The position numbers and the translations under genes are program-made. Source: Gigaspora rosea (taxonomy: Eukaryota; Glomeromycota; Glomeromycetes; Diversisporales; Gigasporaceae). Taken from it: a stretch of DNA of 64,000 nucleotides. Positions 10,935-22,346 of the stretch are shown one piece after another; position 1 is the stretch's first letter, and each line of letters opens with the position of its first letter. Below the pieces are notes generated by a model. It did not search any database, had not been told where the DNA came from, and worked only from the letters and a program-made list of their open reading frames with translations. Location: contig QKWP01000831.1 in NCBI GenBank assembly GCA_003550325.1, positions 81,839 to 145,838 on the forward strand, read 5' to 3'.

Positions 10935-12897
10935 TTTTTTTTAAATTCAGCAATCCTGCCTTCTGTGTCTATAGACTTTATTATATATAAAAAACTAATG
11001 TTTACATATATATTGTGATTCTATTCTAACAGAAAGCTCACCCAACTTTACGTTCAGGTGCGACCTGCCTAGCGATTATTCGCCTCGATTAGGATTCTCA
11101 ACTTACTGAGAATATGTTTCCTCCTGTCACCGGCTGGCAATTGCTTGCCATATCAGTTTTGCCAAATGTTTCTGAATCTAAAAATTTAAACTTAACCCAT
11201 GATAACCAAGTCAGTTTGGTCCCCTCTAGGATTAGGTTGCTTATATTTGATTCTGCTAAAACTCTCGCTCTGTTTTTCCAATCCTTCTTTCTCTTTAGGC
11301 TATGTTCTGTGATCTGCCTAGTTTCGCTATTCAGAACAGTTTTTTCTTTTCTTTTGCTACTCTTGTTTTTGTTTTTGCTTCGGCTTTTTCTTTTCGCTAA
11401 GGTAGTTATTTCCTCTACCTTTTTCCAGTCATTTTGGAATTCACATCTGAAGTTCCAAATATGCTGCCGAAATCTTACGCTAACAGTCTCAATAATTGTA
11501 TCCAAAGCCCTTCTTGACCCTGCTTTGTCCTTCATTAGGCTTTCTATCTTTTTCTTCCAATTCCGATGTATAAGACCTTGAATTAGATAGCTTCTTATAA
11601 CTTTTTTCTCTTCCTTCCCTTTGCCAAAAATCCTTCTTTCCAACTCCTGTATTGCTACTTCCGCAACAGTACTGGAATCTTTCTGAAGTATTTTCTTTAA
11701 CTCTTCGCAAGTTTCTTCTTCTATCAATTTTCAAATTTTCTGATAGTCCACAAAGCTTGCCAGGTATTCTATCGTTTCTGGCTCCTGCTAACAGGTCACA
11801 CACATGTTCATTTTGTATAGGTCAGGGCTTCTTAACCTAAGCTCCGACATCATAGGCAATAGGCCATTAAGGCACTTCATTTTAAAAACCCATTCCTTAT
11901 TTTTCCTTTCATCTGTACATCTCCTTCCTTTATATTTTCCTAAAAATTACCATGTCTCTTTCCAATCTATATTACCCTTCTCTTTTTCAAAGTTCCTTTC
12001 TTCAAACCTCTTAAGTTCTACCCATTCTGCATCCTGTATTGCTGCTACTATTTGATTCATAAACTTCCTAATCGGGCTATCAATTATGAAGTTCTTCCAA
12101 TATGGGACTACCTGCTGAATCTTGGTCTAGGGCCACTTAATACTTATAGCGCTATTGCTTCTGGCCCCATTTTTTGCAAGTTTGTCTACTTCTTCATTTT
12201 CTACAATACCAATGTGCCCTTAACTTTGTGCATCTCTACAGTTAGCTTCTTGATTTCTTGTATTCGAGAAATCTGCCAAAGCAGGCTTGCATTTTACATT
12301 TTAAGACAACTTCTTAACTTTTAAGCTTTTCTGTCTTATTGATCGCCTGTATTGCTACAAGGCTGTTAGTATATATTTGCACCTTTGCTTCCTCAGAGGC
12401 CGCCAGTAGTAATGTCCATATTGCTCCCAACTCCGCCCGAGTTGAAGAGGACCATTCCTCTAATCTACAACAAAATGTTTCTTTACTCTGTTCGATATGA
12501 ACAGCTGCTTCATTAATTGCCACCCATTCTATACCCATTCGAGTTCCTTCTTCTTTTGAATTAGTTAAGGACCCGTTTGTATAAGCCTTTATCGTTTTCC
12601 ATAAGTATATCCTCTCTGCCACCTTTTCTATTTCTTCTATTGCTTCTTGTTCCATAATACTAGCTTTTAAATACTCTTCATTAATGGTGTTTATAGATAT
12701 CTTCACTACACTCTGTTCTTCTATTTCCGTGATCTCAGAATATTTCTCCACTATGTTCTTCCAAGTGATACTTAGCTTTTTACATTTTTTGTTGGAGGTC
12801 TTTATCTTCTCCAGACACTTTTTGTTTAGTACTCTCTTTTTACCCTGGACTTTTATACTTGCTTGGCATACGGGATTTTACTGTACTGTATATATAT
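10935..12897 (-). pseudogene. 3' part of a LINE: RNase H and terminal zinc motif
   Basis: Read on the minus strand, this is the end of a non-LTR retrotransposon ORF2. At 12751-12314 is an RNase H-like domain with YTNGSL, STRAELGAI and YTNSLVAI. It continues in another frame near 12240-12170 with ENEEVDKLAKNGA. At about 11890-11760 a terminal motif reads LRSPDLYKMNMCVTC, the cysteine-rich finger usual after RNase H in such fungal LINEs. An open stretch at 11727-11098 adds a basic tail (KSRSKNKNKSSKRK). The 3' end has AATAAA (complement of 10977-10982) and an A-run near 10933-10942. Two expected RNase H aspartates read Asn, and several frameshifts and stops interrupt it. The RT part is missing: the copy is 5'-truncated near 12897. 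Confidence 0.75.
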
Positions 12898-12900
12898 ATA

Positions 12901-13096
12901 CAGCCGGACCTCTCTAAATACAACTTCCCTAAATGCATATCTAAGTAAAATTCCCTAAATGCATGACTTTTTTTCGGCCCAACTTAATATAACACTTATA
13001 GATTTTTACCTCTCTAAATGCATATCCTCTCTAAATGCATGTTTTTAAAAATTTTTACTATGGTCCTAATGCTATGTATTTAGAGAGGTCTGACTG
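12901..13096. mobile_element. Pogo-type MITE (196 bp)
   Basis: It starts CAGCCGGACCTCTCTAAATA and ends GAGAGGTCTGACTG, with TA on both sides (12899-12900, 13097-13098). Repeated CTCTCTAAATGCAT and CCCTAAATGCAT motifs fill it. CAGTC.GACCTC termini with TA duplication are characteristic of pogo/Tigger relatives. Other members are at 30936-31037 and 43913-44247. Confidence 0.8.
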
Positions 13097-13560
13097 TATT
13101 TTTTTTTATCGTCTGTATTTTTTTTTGTTTTTTTTTATCTTTTTTTTTGATTTTTTTTTATTGTTTTTTTTTTATTTTTTTTTATTTTTTTTTTATTTTT
13201 TTATTTTTTTTTTATTTNNNNNNNNNNNNNNNNNNNNNNNNNNNNNNNNNNNNNNNNNNNNNNNNNNNNNNNNNNNNNNNNNNNNNNNNNNNNNNNNNNN
13301 NNNNNNNNNNNNNNNNNNNNNNNNNNNNNNNNNNNNNNNNNNNNNNNNNNNNNNNNNNNNNNNNNNNNNNNNNNNNNNNNNNNNNNNNNNNNNNNNNNNN
13401 NNNNNNNNNNNNNNNNNNNNNNNNNNNNNNNNNNNNNNNNNNNNNNNNNNNNNNNNNNNNNNNNNNNNNNNNNNNNNNNNNNNNNNNNNNNNNNNNNNNN
13501 NNNNNNNNNNNNNNNNNNNNNNNNNNNNNNNNNNNNNNNNNNNNNNNNNNNNNNNNNNNN
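13097..13560. other. Poly-T-rich run leading into an assembly gap
   Basis: Positions 13097-13217 are nearly pure T with scattered A. Positions 13218-13560 are N. The open frames spanning it are meaningless. Confidence 0.95.
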
Positions 13561-13727
13561 TATATTTTTATAATTTTTTATTATTAATTTATTTTTTTTA
13601 TATTTTTATAATTTTTTATTATTAATTTATTTTTTTTATATTTTTATAATTTTTTATTATTAATTTATTTTTTTTTATATTTTTATAATTTTTTATTATT
13701 AATTTATTTTTTTTTATATTTTTATAA
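13561..13727. repeat. ~42-bp AT tandem repeat at gap edge
   Basis: About four copies of a unit containing TATTTTTATAATTTTTTATT and TTAATTTATTTTTTT lie directly after the gap, so the gap is probably a collapsed or unresolved tandem array. Confidence 0.8.
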
Positions 13728-14071
13728 GAGTGTTGCTAACTTGCCCCCTGGTGATGTAACCACCCTATAATTTACCAATCAGTTCACAGGATCTTGTGTA
13801 ACAAAATAAAGAAAATTTTATGAAAATTCAAAAAATTATCAATATCGCAAAATTTTATTACAAAAACTAGCTTTGGGCTATTAAATAAAAGTTTTTGGCA
13901 TCTAATTTTGCACATAAATAATAAATTCATTCTCTAACTTAATATACCTATCCTTACTCTAACCCTAATCTTTAAAGAATAATTTTTTATATAAAAAACT
14001 TTTATAAAAATAAAGGGTAGTTAAAATTTATAATTTTAACCAGGTGTTAAATTCTTTTTATAATTTATTTT

Positions 14072-14622
14072 GGGAATTGCTATTTGTACCATGGCACCAT
14101 AGTTACACAAGATTTTCTATTTTTAGAATTTATGCACTTGTGTTACACAAAGGTCCAGTGCATTGTTTTTGCAAAAATAATTTTTGGTTACATGCCACTA
14201 ATGTTGTATAACGTTATACAAGTTTAATTTTGGTAATCTAACCTGGGTTGGCCAGCATTAAGTTTAATGCTAGTGGGTACTATCATGATAATGCCCCAGG
14301 GTTAGACATAATTCCGGCCCACCCTAATCCTAAATCTAGCCAATTAGTCCTAGATTTAGGGTTAGGGTGGGCAGGAATTATGTCTAACCCGCCGGGGGCA
14401 TTATCATGATAGTGCCGTCCAGCATTAAGCTTAATGCTGGCAACCCAGGTTTAGGTTACCAAAATTAGACTTGTGTAATGTTACACAACATTAGTAGCAT
14501 GTAATCAAAAATTATTTTTGCAAAAACAATACACTGAGCCTTTGTGTAACATAGGTGCATATATTATTTTGAATTCTAAAAATAGAAATTCTTGTGTAAC
14601 CATGGTGCAAATAGCAATTCCC
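14072..14622. mobile_element. 551-bp foldback element (near-perfect palindrome)
   Basis: The element starts GGGAATTGCTATTTG and ends CAAATAGCAATTCCC. The two arms are complementary over about 270 bp each, meeting near 14347 (AATTAGTCCTAGATTTAGGG). The same octamer TTTATTTT flanks both sides, compatible with an 8-bp duplication although of low complexity. The arms contain CATTATCATGATA and AGCATTAA.CTTAATGCT, themselves palindromic. No open frame. Confidence 0.8.
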
Positions 14623-15763
14623 TTTATTTTTATTTTTTAATTAAAAATTTATTTTTAAATTTTTTTTTTATTTTTTTTGGGCATCTTCTGCGGGAGATGT
14701 ATTTTCCATGAAATTGGCCAATAAAAATCATTCCACGTGATGATCGATGCCAAATTAGCGAATAGTTAATCTAGTGATTGTATCCGGGTAGAACTTGCAA
14801 TTGTGTGAAATAGTAATTTATCCGGATATCCAGATAATTTAATAGTAACCGGGTAGAGGTTTTCCCAACGGGTACAATCTCTAAGTTAATCGCCCTTGAT
14901 GTAATGTAACATGATCAAAAAAATTTCAAAACAAACGTTCGCCTTTTCAAAAATTGTTTATTTCTTGAACATTTACATAAGAAACTACCTTTCGAGCCTA
15001 ACAAAAAATTTTTTCTTGTCCAATTTTACTATATACATCACTAACACTAACCCTTATACAAACCCTAACCCTACCTTAAATGAATTTGGTTGTGGGAGAT
15101 ATATAACTTATATATATCCTGCAAGAGATGCCTATAATTCCTCTTTTTTTTTTTATTGTTTTTTTTTTTTTTAACTGATTTTTTTATTTTTTTTTATTAA
15201 TTCGTAATCCGCATACCAACCAGTGAAATTTTATAATCAAATTTGGGGAAATTTTTTGTAGATCATTAACAAGTTGTTAAAAACTTACGTTTTTTACTTT
15301 ATACATGACTTCAAAAAAATAAAGGCTTCGACTTAAAATAAAAAAAGCAGAAAGTACAAAAAACGGGAAAATTCTAATAAGTTATTTTTTTTAATTACTT
15401 ATATATTACCGTTTTAGTGTTAGATTTGAGGAAACGACAAATTCCTACCAAAAAATGCAGTGCAATTCAAAAGCTAGTTCACATTCAAACTTCTTGTAGT
15501 TGTTTATTGCTAGAACAGACTGGTCACTTTTGGGATTTTTATCATGATAAGGTGAGTTAATTGTATAATGAAATCCTTTTATGCTATATATACAACCTAC
15601 TCTCATTTTAGTATACTCATTATAGTTGAGATTCAGTTTCGTGAAGAATTTCGAATTTTGGATTTATTAAACCTTCCCAAGAATTTTTTTTCTTGGCACG
15701 AGAGCTTTACTATATCAGGAGTGAGTTGGATACAAAAGATTCGGTATAAAAAAAAAGTTTTCT
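14623..15763. other. AT-rich stretch with one possible element end
   Basis: A segment at 15199-15228 (ATTCGTAATCCGCATACCAA then CCAGTGA) recurs reverse-complemented at 34929-34957, next to a T-rich run in both places, suggesting a shared transposon terminus. The open frames at 14911-15174 and 15568-15765 have no recognisable features and look accidental. Confidence 0.4.
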
Positions 15764-15858
15764 AGCCGTAAGAATTTATATTAGTTTTAGATATCTAGCT
15801 GTAAGAATTTATATTAGTTTTAGATATCTAGCTGTAAGAATTTATATTAGTTTTAGAA
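15764..15858. repeat. 33-bp tandem repeat at the left edge of the 13.1-kb element
   Basis: Nearly three copies of a unit built on TAGCTGTAAGAATTTATATT + AGTTTTAGATATC run up to the element's first base. The last copy ends in TTAGAA, which contains the presumed target duplication. Confidence 0.8.
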
Positions 15859-16108
15859 AGTAGGGCGAAAAGGGGAGTTCTAGGACAAAACCTGGGACAG
15901 AATCCAAATTGGCCTTCTAGACCCTTCTATAAACTCTTCTAGATATATTTAATCATATATCGAATTCAAGCTCTAAATTATGCTAGAGCTAAATCCTGTT
16001 AACTTACTTTCCTTACTCCTAAATTTGGGCTTCCAACATTAAGGAGTACATAGTCTTTGTTAACGCTCTAGCTATGTTTTTAAACCCAAACAAGATAACA
16101 AAACAATT

Positions 16109-16489
16109 ATGCTATCTCGCTTGCCCTTGAAACGAGCAGAGAGCACCGAGGACCGAAGTGTCCGAGTGTGCTTCTCTGTAAGCCCATTCAAGCCTAAAAT
16201 GCATACTATTTTCTATGTTATTCTAGAATTAATTCAAAAAGCGATTCATTACTATCTAGCAAAGGACAAAAATCTTACCGAAAATGGGGCTTGCCCCATT
16301 TTTGGTAAGACTTTTTGTTTTCTATACCCAAGTCTTACCAAAAAGTCTTACCAAAAATTTAATCCGGCAAAGTCTTACCAAAAAGTCTTACCAAAAAAAT
16401 TTAACCCAGCAAAGTCTTACCAAAAAGTTTTACTAAAAATTACTATCTATTCTGAGTTTTTTAAGGCTTTATTACGCAATCTGTTATAA
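16109..16489 (+). other. 126-codon open frame in left TIR, doubtful gene
   Basis: The frame is open in both TIR copies (also 28338-28718, minus) with about eight residue differences. The C-terminal half is a translated short DNA repeat (KSYQK and NPAKSYQKV), it overlaps the 3' end of the cysteine-rich gene on the other strand, and it shows no domain. Being open in both copies is weak support because the copies are nearly identical. I favour a chance frame. Confidence 0.25.
16273..16435. repeat. Hairpin and AAGTCTTACCAAAA direct repeats in left TIR
   Basis: Positions 16273-16310 form a stem of TCTTACCGAAAATGGGG with TCCCCATTTTTGGTAAGA-like sequence around CTTG. This is followed by five or more direct copies of AAGTCTTACCAAAA, two of them separated by ATTTAAYCCRGCA. 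The mirror set in the right TIR is at 28395-28557. Such subterminal repeats are candidate integrase or terminal-protein binding sites, or transcript 3' structures for the gene ending at 16447. Confidence 0.6.
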
Positions 16490-16683
16490 TATTGGACTAC
16501 ATAATAGCCCTTAATATGCAATGGACACCGCCCAGAACTCGAGCTAGTGGGCTTACCACATTCACTACACAAAATGCATACCTTAGATTTCCAATGAAAG
16601 TGGCACCCTTCGAATCACATGCAAGTCCTACCGCAAGCCTCGCCATTATTGTGTAAATATGGGCAAGAATATTCTCTGATCAT
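16447..16683 (-). pseudogene. Left-TIR copy of the cysteine-rich zinc-binding protein, nonsense-mutated
   Basis: This is the mirror copy of the intact gene at 28144-28380, with the same start, stop and length. Codon 23 is TGA here (complement of 16615-16617) where the right copy has CGA (Arg), and a few residues also differ (G3R, S14G, P20T). The change is C to T in a CpG on the coding strand, so this copy would give only a 22-residue peptide. Confidence 0.8.
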
Positions 16684-16817
16684 TTTTGCTTATAGGGAAA
16701 AATAATTAATTAAGGAAAAAAGTTTGTAAAGGTATTATATCCCGGTAAGTTACCATCATTAAGGGAAATAATTAATTAAAATAAAAAATTTTATAAAAGT
16801 ATTATATACAAATCAAG

Positions 16818-19800
16818 ATGGCTAAAGGCAAAAGAATTTGTGATAGATGTGGTTAACTTTGCAACACCACGTAAACTTCGTGATCATTTAGAAAGAAAAT
16901 TCAAATGCAAACCAATTTCACAAATCACAATTCCTCAAAGTATCCCCCCTTCTGTCACCTACATTCGAGAAAGAGATCGAAAACGAGAAGTAACAAAAAG
17001 AAATAAATCACAATCCCCAATACCAATTTCCAAGACCAAGATCCAAAAGCCGGTCCAGGCCCAGCAACCCAAGTATATAGAGAAGAAATAACCTTCCAGA
17101 ACGAAGTTCAAGAGAAAAAATATGCCCAGAAAGCCATTTTCGATCGATTTACGAAGTAGAAGATAGGGTTATAGAAAAAGAGCCACTCACAAAAAATATA
17201 GAATTTTTTGAAAGAAGACCTGACCCCGATAGACAACATCAAAATTCCAAATCCATGACGGTATAGAGAGTATCGTGCCATCAAACAAAAACCCAGTATA
17301 TTTATTTAATAAACGTTAAGACAATACAATAAAATATACAGATGCACCATACATGCCCCAACTCATAGATTCATCACAAAGTGCAATTACAGATATCCTA
17401 AAAAAAGAGCTTCGCAAAAAGACCAAATAAAATCGGCATTAGATATAAATGCCACATACATAAAATATGAATATAAAGGAATTGGTGATACAGCTGATAT
17501 AAAAAACTATAATATAAGTTATCACTACCCATATCATAGAAGCAATATGCATGTACTCCTTTCAGAAAATGATATAGACCAGCATTTAACACAATCTGTT
17601 GGGGAAATCGATGAAAAGATTGAGGCATATATAAAGGAAGGGTCTGGCAAAATTCTTCTTAGATTAGAAATGATATTAATTGAGACCTATACCCTCCGTT
17701 GATCTAATGGAGGATTCTATATTCCTACACCCAAAAAGCTCGCCAATAAAAAATGTACTATCAATCCAGACAATCAAGGTTTAGTTAATCCAAAAACAAA
17801 TACCTTATCAGAAAAATGTCTCCAAGGGGCATTAGGAGCATATTTTGCTTATCAGGATGGACATACAGAACATCTTGAACGAATCTTCCGAGCCACAAAA
17901 TACAAGCCCTATTTAGATATAGTTAAGCTAGATAGGATTCCCATGCCTACCCCAGTTTGTTCCCGTATATTTAATAAGATTGAGAAGATGAATCCTGATA
18001 TCTCTATCAATGTCTGGGAATGGAAAGAAGATACAGCATCTCCCAAGCCAGTAATAGCTAGCAGGAACTATAAAAGACAACATATTATTGATCTCATAGC
18101 TCTTACAGATATTACCAAATCTGAAGAAGATAAATACAGACAAAAAGACCACTTTCTTTGGATTAAGTATATAAATGGGCTAGTTTTTAGAGATACTGCT
18201 CATCATGGTAAAAGATATATTTGTAGAAAATGTACTCAAAGTTTTTCATCAGAAAAAACTTTTGCCCATCATTTTGAACACTATCTCAGTTTGGGGGAAG
18301 CAACTCAAGAAGTCAAATTACCTACTGAAGGGGTTGATGACTTCGAAGCATTTAAGAACTATGGGCGGATGATCAATACCCCATGTGTAATTATAGCCGA
18401 TTTCGAGGCAGACAACAAAAAATGCAATGAAGAATATGGAGGACAAATGCGTAAACTCATGGAACAGAAAGCAAATAGCTTCTGCTATTTGGTTCACTGG
18501 ATTGATACTGGGAATGTATGGGGGCCTTTTATATATCGGGCGAAAATGCTACACAAGAATTTGTCCGAAGAATTGATAAGGAGTTGGTTGAAATTAATAA
18601 GGTCTTAGCTATTAAGCATGACCGAATTGAGACTGGGGAAGACAATAAAAAATTTGCCGAAACAGATATCTGTTGGATTTGCAAAGGTAAATTTACTATA
18701 GATAGCAATAAAGTCAAATGCTTAGAAAAGAAGGCATCGTGGCTTGATAAAAAGCTAAAAGAAGCTTTAAAGAATTCAGAAGATTATAAGACCTTACCAA
18801 CACAAATTTTCAAAATAACTAAAGATATTAATAAAGCAAAGTCTATGGACAAAAAGGTCTGGGACCACTGTCATATTACAGGTAAGTTTCGGGGACCAGC
18901 TCACAATATCTGTAATCTTGAGCTTCAGATCGAAGCATGGAAGACGCCTATTCCAGTTATCTTTCATAACTTCCGGGGCTATGACTCTCATTTAGTCTGC
19001 GAGTCTGTTGGGCAATCAGTTAATGCACACCAAATCAGAGTCATAGCCAAAACATTTGAGCGTTATAAATCTATGAAGGTAGGTCAGTTAAAATATATAG
19101 ATAGCATGCAATTTATGAATAATAGCCTGGCAAATCTTACGAAAAATTTGGGCAACAATCATCCTATTACAAGCCAGTACTTTAAAAACTATACTTCAGA
19201 TCAAATTTCTCTAGTATGTCGCAAAGGAGTTTATCCCTATGAATATATCGATTCACAAGATAGATTCCTAGAGACAGAGCTTCTGCCAATTCATGAATTT
19301 AGTACTTATCTTCATAGAAAAATTAGCCAAAAAGATTATGAGCACGCCCAAAAAGTATGGAAGGAATTTAAATGCCAAAATCTAGGTAAGTATCATGATC
19401 TCTATCTTAAGATTGATGTACTTAGCCTGGCAGATATCTGGACCGAATTTCAAAAGACATGTATGCAATATTATGAACTTGATTCTAGTCATTATGTCTC
19501 CGCACTGGCTTTAGCATGTGATGCTATGCTTAAAATGACAGGAGTCAAGATTGGGCTCTTTACAGACATGGCTATGTATAATTTCATAGAAAAGGCTAAG
19601 CATGGTGGGATAGCTATAGCTTGTAAGCACCATTTCAAAGCGAATAATCCTAAGATGGGCAAGACATTTAACCCATCTAAACCTACAACCTGGATAAGCT
19701 ATGTCGATGCAAACAATCTTTATGGCTGGGCCATGAGTCAGTATCTGCCTATCAGAAATTATCAATGGGAGGTAAGCCGTAAATATCTTGAAGATAATCC

Positions 19801-21128
19801 AAATGAGCAAAAAAAATATCTTAAAAAGATTCTTAATACTGAGGCAAATTCTCCACGAGGTTATTTTCTAAATATTAAGGCACACTTTCCTCTAAAGACC
19901 TATGACTATTTGAGTGATTTACCCCCAGCTGTAGAGAATATGACTGTAAGTAAAGATATGTTGTGTCCCTATACCTTAGAGCTTGTAGATAACTTGGATG
20001 GAGGACGGTTTATAGTAACAAAAAAATTAGTTCCCCATCTTGGTCCATGAAAAGATTATGTTATCCATTACCAAGAACTCCAATATTATGTAAAATTGGG
20101 TATGATAGTTGATGAGGTTACAGAAATCCTATCGTTTGACCAAACTAACTGGCTTGCTCCTTATATCGCCTTTAATACAGAAAAGCGACAAGGTGCTAAG
20201 AATGCTTTTGAGAAAGATTTTTTTAAGCTCATGAATAATTCGGTATATGGCAAAACTATGGAAAATGTTCGCAAATACCAAGACGTCAACTCATGGCTGT
20301 GAACAATGATAAAGATGAAAAGAAGTTTATTAATCAGATTCGTAAACCCTCTTTTAAATATGCCAGACAGCTAGGAAATACACTTGTAGGAGCACATATG
20401 GGAAAGGCCACTGTAACTCTCAACAAGCTTATTATTGTCGGAGCATTAGTCTTGGGCCTTAGCAAGCTTTACATGTACCGCTTTTGGTATGGATATGTAA
20501 AAGAGAGATATGGTAATAATGCTCAGCTCGGATATAAGAATACAGACTCATATATGTTTCAAGTTGAGACTGAGGATATCTATAAAGACATGGCAGAGCG
20601 ACCTGATCTTTTTGATCTTAATGATACTAAGACTATTGGGTTTTTCAAAGATGAGACTCCCGGCAATGTAATCACAGAATCTTATCATATCCGGGCCAAG
20701 TCATACCACTATGTCTTAGCAGATAAGTATACAAAGTCTAAGCATAAAGAAGTTAGTAAAAAAGGTATAGATGAGATGGCTAAAAATACTTATCCAGAGA
20801 ATAATTCATCTATAACCCAAGTTTATTGAGACTGTCTATTTGGTAATAAAGTATTCTATGCTAAAAATATAGGTATCCGGTCAAAGGATCATATATTATC
20901 TTAGTCGAATCAGAAAAGAAGGCCCTATGCCCAATTGATACTAAGCGCTGGATCTTATTAGATGGAATTACCTCTTTGCCATATTTTCATTGCCGTAATA
21001 AAGCTTATAAGAATATGGTCAAGACTGGTATACCCCATGAAGAGGCCGAAAAAAGAGCTATAAGAGCCAAGCTCCCAGAGAAGTATCAAAACAAATATAC
21101 GTCCCACATAGCTAGCTCATCGTCATAA
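16818..21128 (+). pseudogene. polB: Family B DNA polymerase (protein-primed type) of the Polinton-like element, inactivated
   Basis: Order along the gene: an N-terminal zinc finger (ICDRC, then FATPRKLRDHLERKFKC) at 16818-16905; a long N-terminal region with a second finger (YICRKCTQSF) near 18220; Exo I at 18399 (ADFEAD); an endonuclease VII-like insert (DHCHITGKFRGPAHNICNLE) near 18862; Exo II (NFRGYD) at 18968-18985; palm motif A (YVDANNLYGWAM) near 19700; motif B (NNSVYGKTMENV) near 20235; motif C (YKNTDS) at 20533-20550; and the KxY-type AKSYHYV near 20697. The C terminus (KRWILLDGI) ends at 21128. This layout is that of Polinton and linear-plasmid polymerases. Nonsense codons lie at 17317-17319 (TAA), 17700-17702, 20048-20050 and 20827-20829 (TGA). 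Frame changes occur near 16853, 17085, 17262, 17425, 18538 and 20290. The first aspartate of motif C is Asn. The gene cannot give an active enzyme as written. Confidence 0.9.
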
Positions 21129-21179
21129 ACTAGACTAGTGATACTGTATATATAGCAGACCATATACTAACTTAAAATA

Positions 21180-21680
21180 TTCTCACTGCCTTCTTGCAAT
21201 GCTTGCTCGAAGCCAGATATAAATAGTCAAAATATATTTGTTATCAATATATTTTTTTTTCGAGCTTGCAAGCCTCTTTTCTCATAAATTCGAAAAGAGA
21301 AAATTTGGATAACAAATTAATTCTGGCTTCGAGTGATTTATCACGAAAAGGCAGTATTATTATTTGAGTTGGTAGTACGTGACCCTCAGGTCACAATATC
21401 ATGTGACTACTGCGCCCTGGTGACATGGTGTCCCAGCTTGGCAGTTAGAAAAATATACTGCGGCATTTCTTTTGCGCAATTAAATCAAGCCCGGACACCA
21501 TGTCCAGACTCTACCATATAAGTTTCAGGAGATAAATTTAACCAGATACTAATTCAGCTTCTGCTCAATTTTGATGAGCTTGGACAAGCTTGTCCAGACT
21601 CTACCCAACATGGATACTGTGCCCTGGTGACATGGTGTCCCACCTCGGTAATTAGTTTTTTTAAGATATTTAATATCTAT
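21180..21680. repeat. Spacer with duplicated segments after PolB
   Basis: A segment at 21188-21270 (TGCCTTCTTGCAAT, GCCAGATATAAATAGT, ATATTTGTTATCAATATATT, TTCGAGCTTGC) is repeated at 21865-21950, overlapping the end of the next small frame. A second pair, GCCCTGGTGACATGGTGTCC with CCAGACTCTACC, occurs at 21411-21522 and 21588-21640. The module TTCGAGTGATTTATCACGA at 21327-21350 is the same one found inside the frame at 22891-23454. Confidence 0.7.
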
Positions 21681-21697
21681 ATATATAATACTAAAAA

Positions 21698-21916
21698 ATG
21701 GTACGTAAAATATATAATCACCAAGCAAGACTAAGTGAATATTATTCCCAGCATAAAAAGTTAAAAAAGATAGTAAAATCGTTAGAAGAGACTATAGACT
21801 GGATAGAGAATTATATAGAAGAGCAAACCGATCTTGAGTTGGGCAAAATACTATCAGATTCAGACTTGCCTTCTTGCAATACTTGTGAGCCGGCTCAGCC
21901 AGATATAAATAGTTAA
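21698..21916 (+). CDS. Small predicted coiled-coil protein (72 aa)
   Basis: An intact frame inside the Polinton-like element, in the same direction as PolB. Residues 10-50 are rich in Leu/Ile with Lys and Glu in heptad-like spacing (KKLKKIVKSLEETIDWIENY). The last 20 residues (SCNTCEPAQPDINS) are encoded by the mobile short repeat that also lies at 21188-21230 outside any gene, so the 3' end of the frame was probably added by repeat insertion. Function unknown. Confidence 0.45.
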   Translation: MVRKIYNHQARLSEYYSQHKKLKKIVKSLEETIDWIENYIEEQTDLELGKILSDSDLPSCNTCEPAQPDINS

Positions 21917-22346
21917 AATATATTTGTTATCAATATATTTTTTTCGAGCTTGCGAGGCTTTCTCATACAAAAAAAGCAGGACTACTGTGCCCGACATGCA
22001 TGTTTAGATTTTTTAATCAATAGCTTGTGATTGTTAGTAGATCGATTTATTTTTGGCCCATACTAATCAATTTATGAATAAATAGATCAGCAAATCCGAA
22101 ACTGTTTTTATATAAAAAGGGTTAGTTGTAAAAAATAAACTATATAAATAAGCCTATTTTCTCACAAGTGAACCGGCTCAAATAGACATGTTTACTAATC
22201 CAATACCCCAAAACATTTTATATTTTCCTTTTTTCTCATTTCATTCAAAAAAAGAGAATTCAGAAATAAATGTTTTTTGAACTTGCGGAAAAAACAGATT
22301 TATCACGAGAAGCCGGCTCACAAGCTCAAAAAAAGAAATCTAGTAA

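Larger units (their letters stand above)
15859..16740 (+). repeat. Left terminal inverted repeat of the Polinton-like element (882 bp)
   Basis: It is the reverse complement of 28088-28968 with a small number of substitutions and about one indel. The inner edge is GGTATTATAT at 16740. A ~45-bp copy of the inner edge (AGGGAAATAATTAATTAA... to TATTATATA) is repeated directly at 16759-16808, just before the PolB start, and may act as its promoter region. Confidence 0.93.

Noticed and set aside
11114-11581. 155-codon plus-strand frame
   Set aside because: It lies opposite the LINE C-terminal coding sequence, which has recognisable motifs on the minus strand.
13035-13625. Frames spanning the first gap
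   Set aside because: They consist of poly-T translation and N.
19511-19810. Minus-strand frames across PolB
   Set aside because: They lie antisense to conserved polymerase motifs and are shadows.
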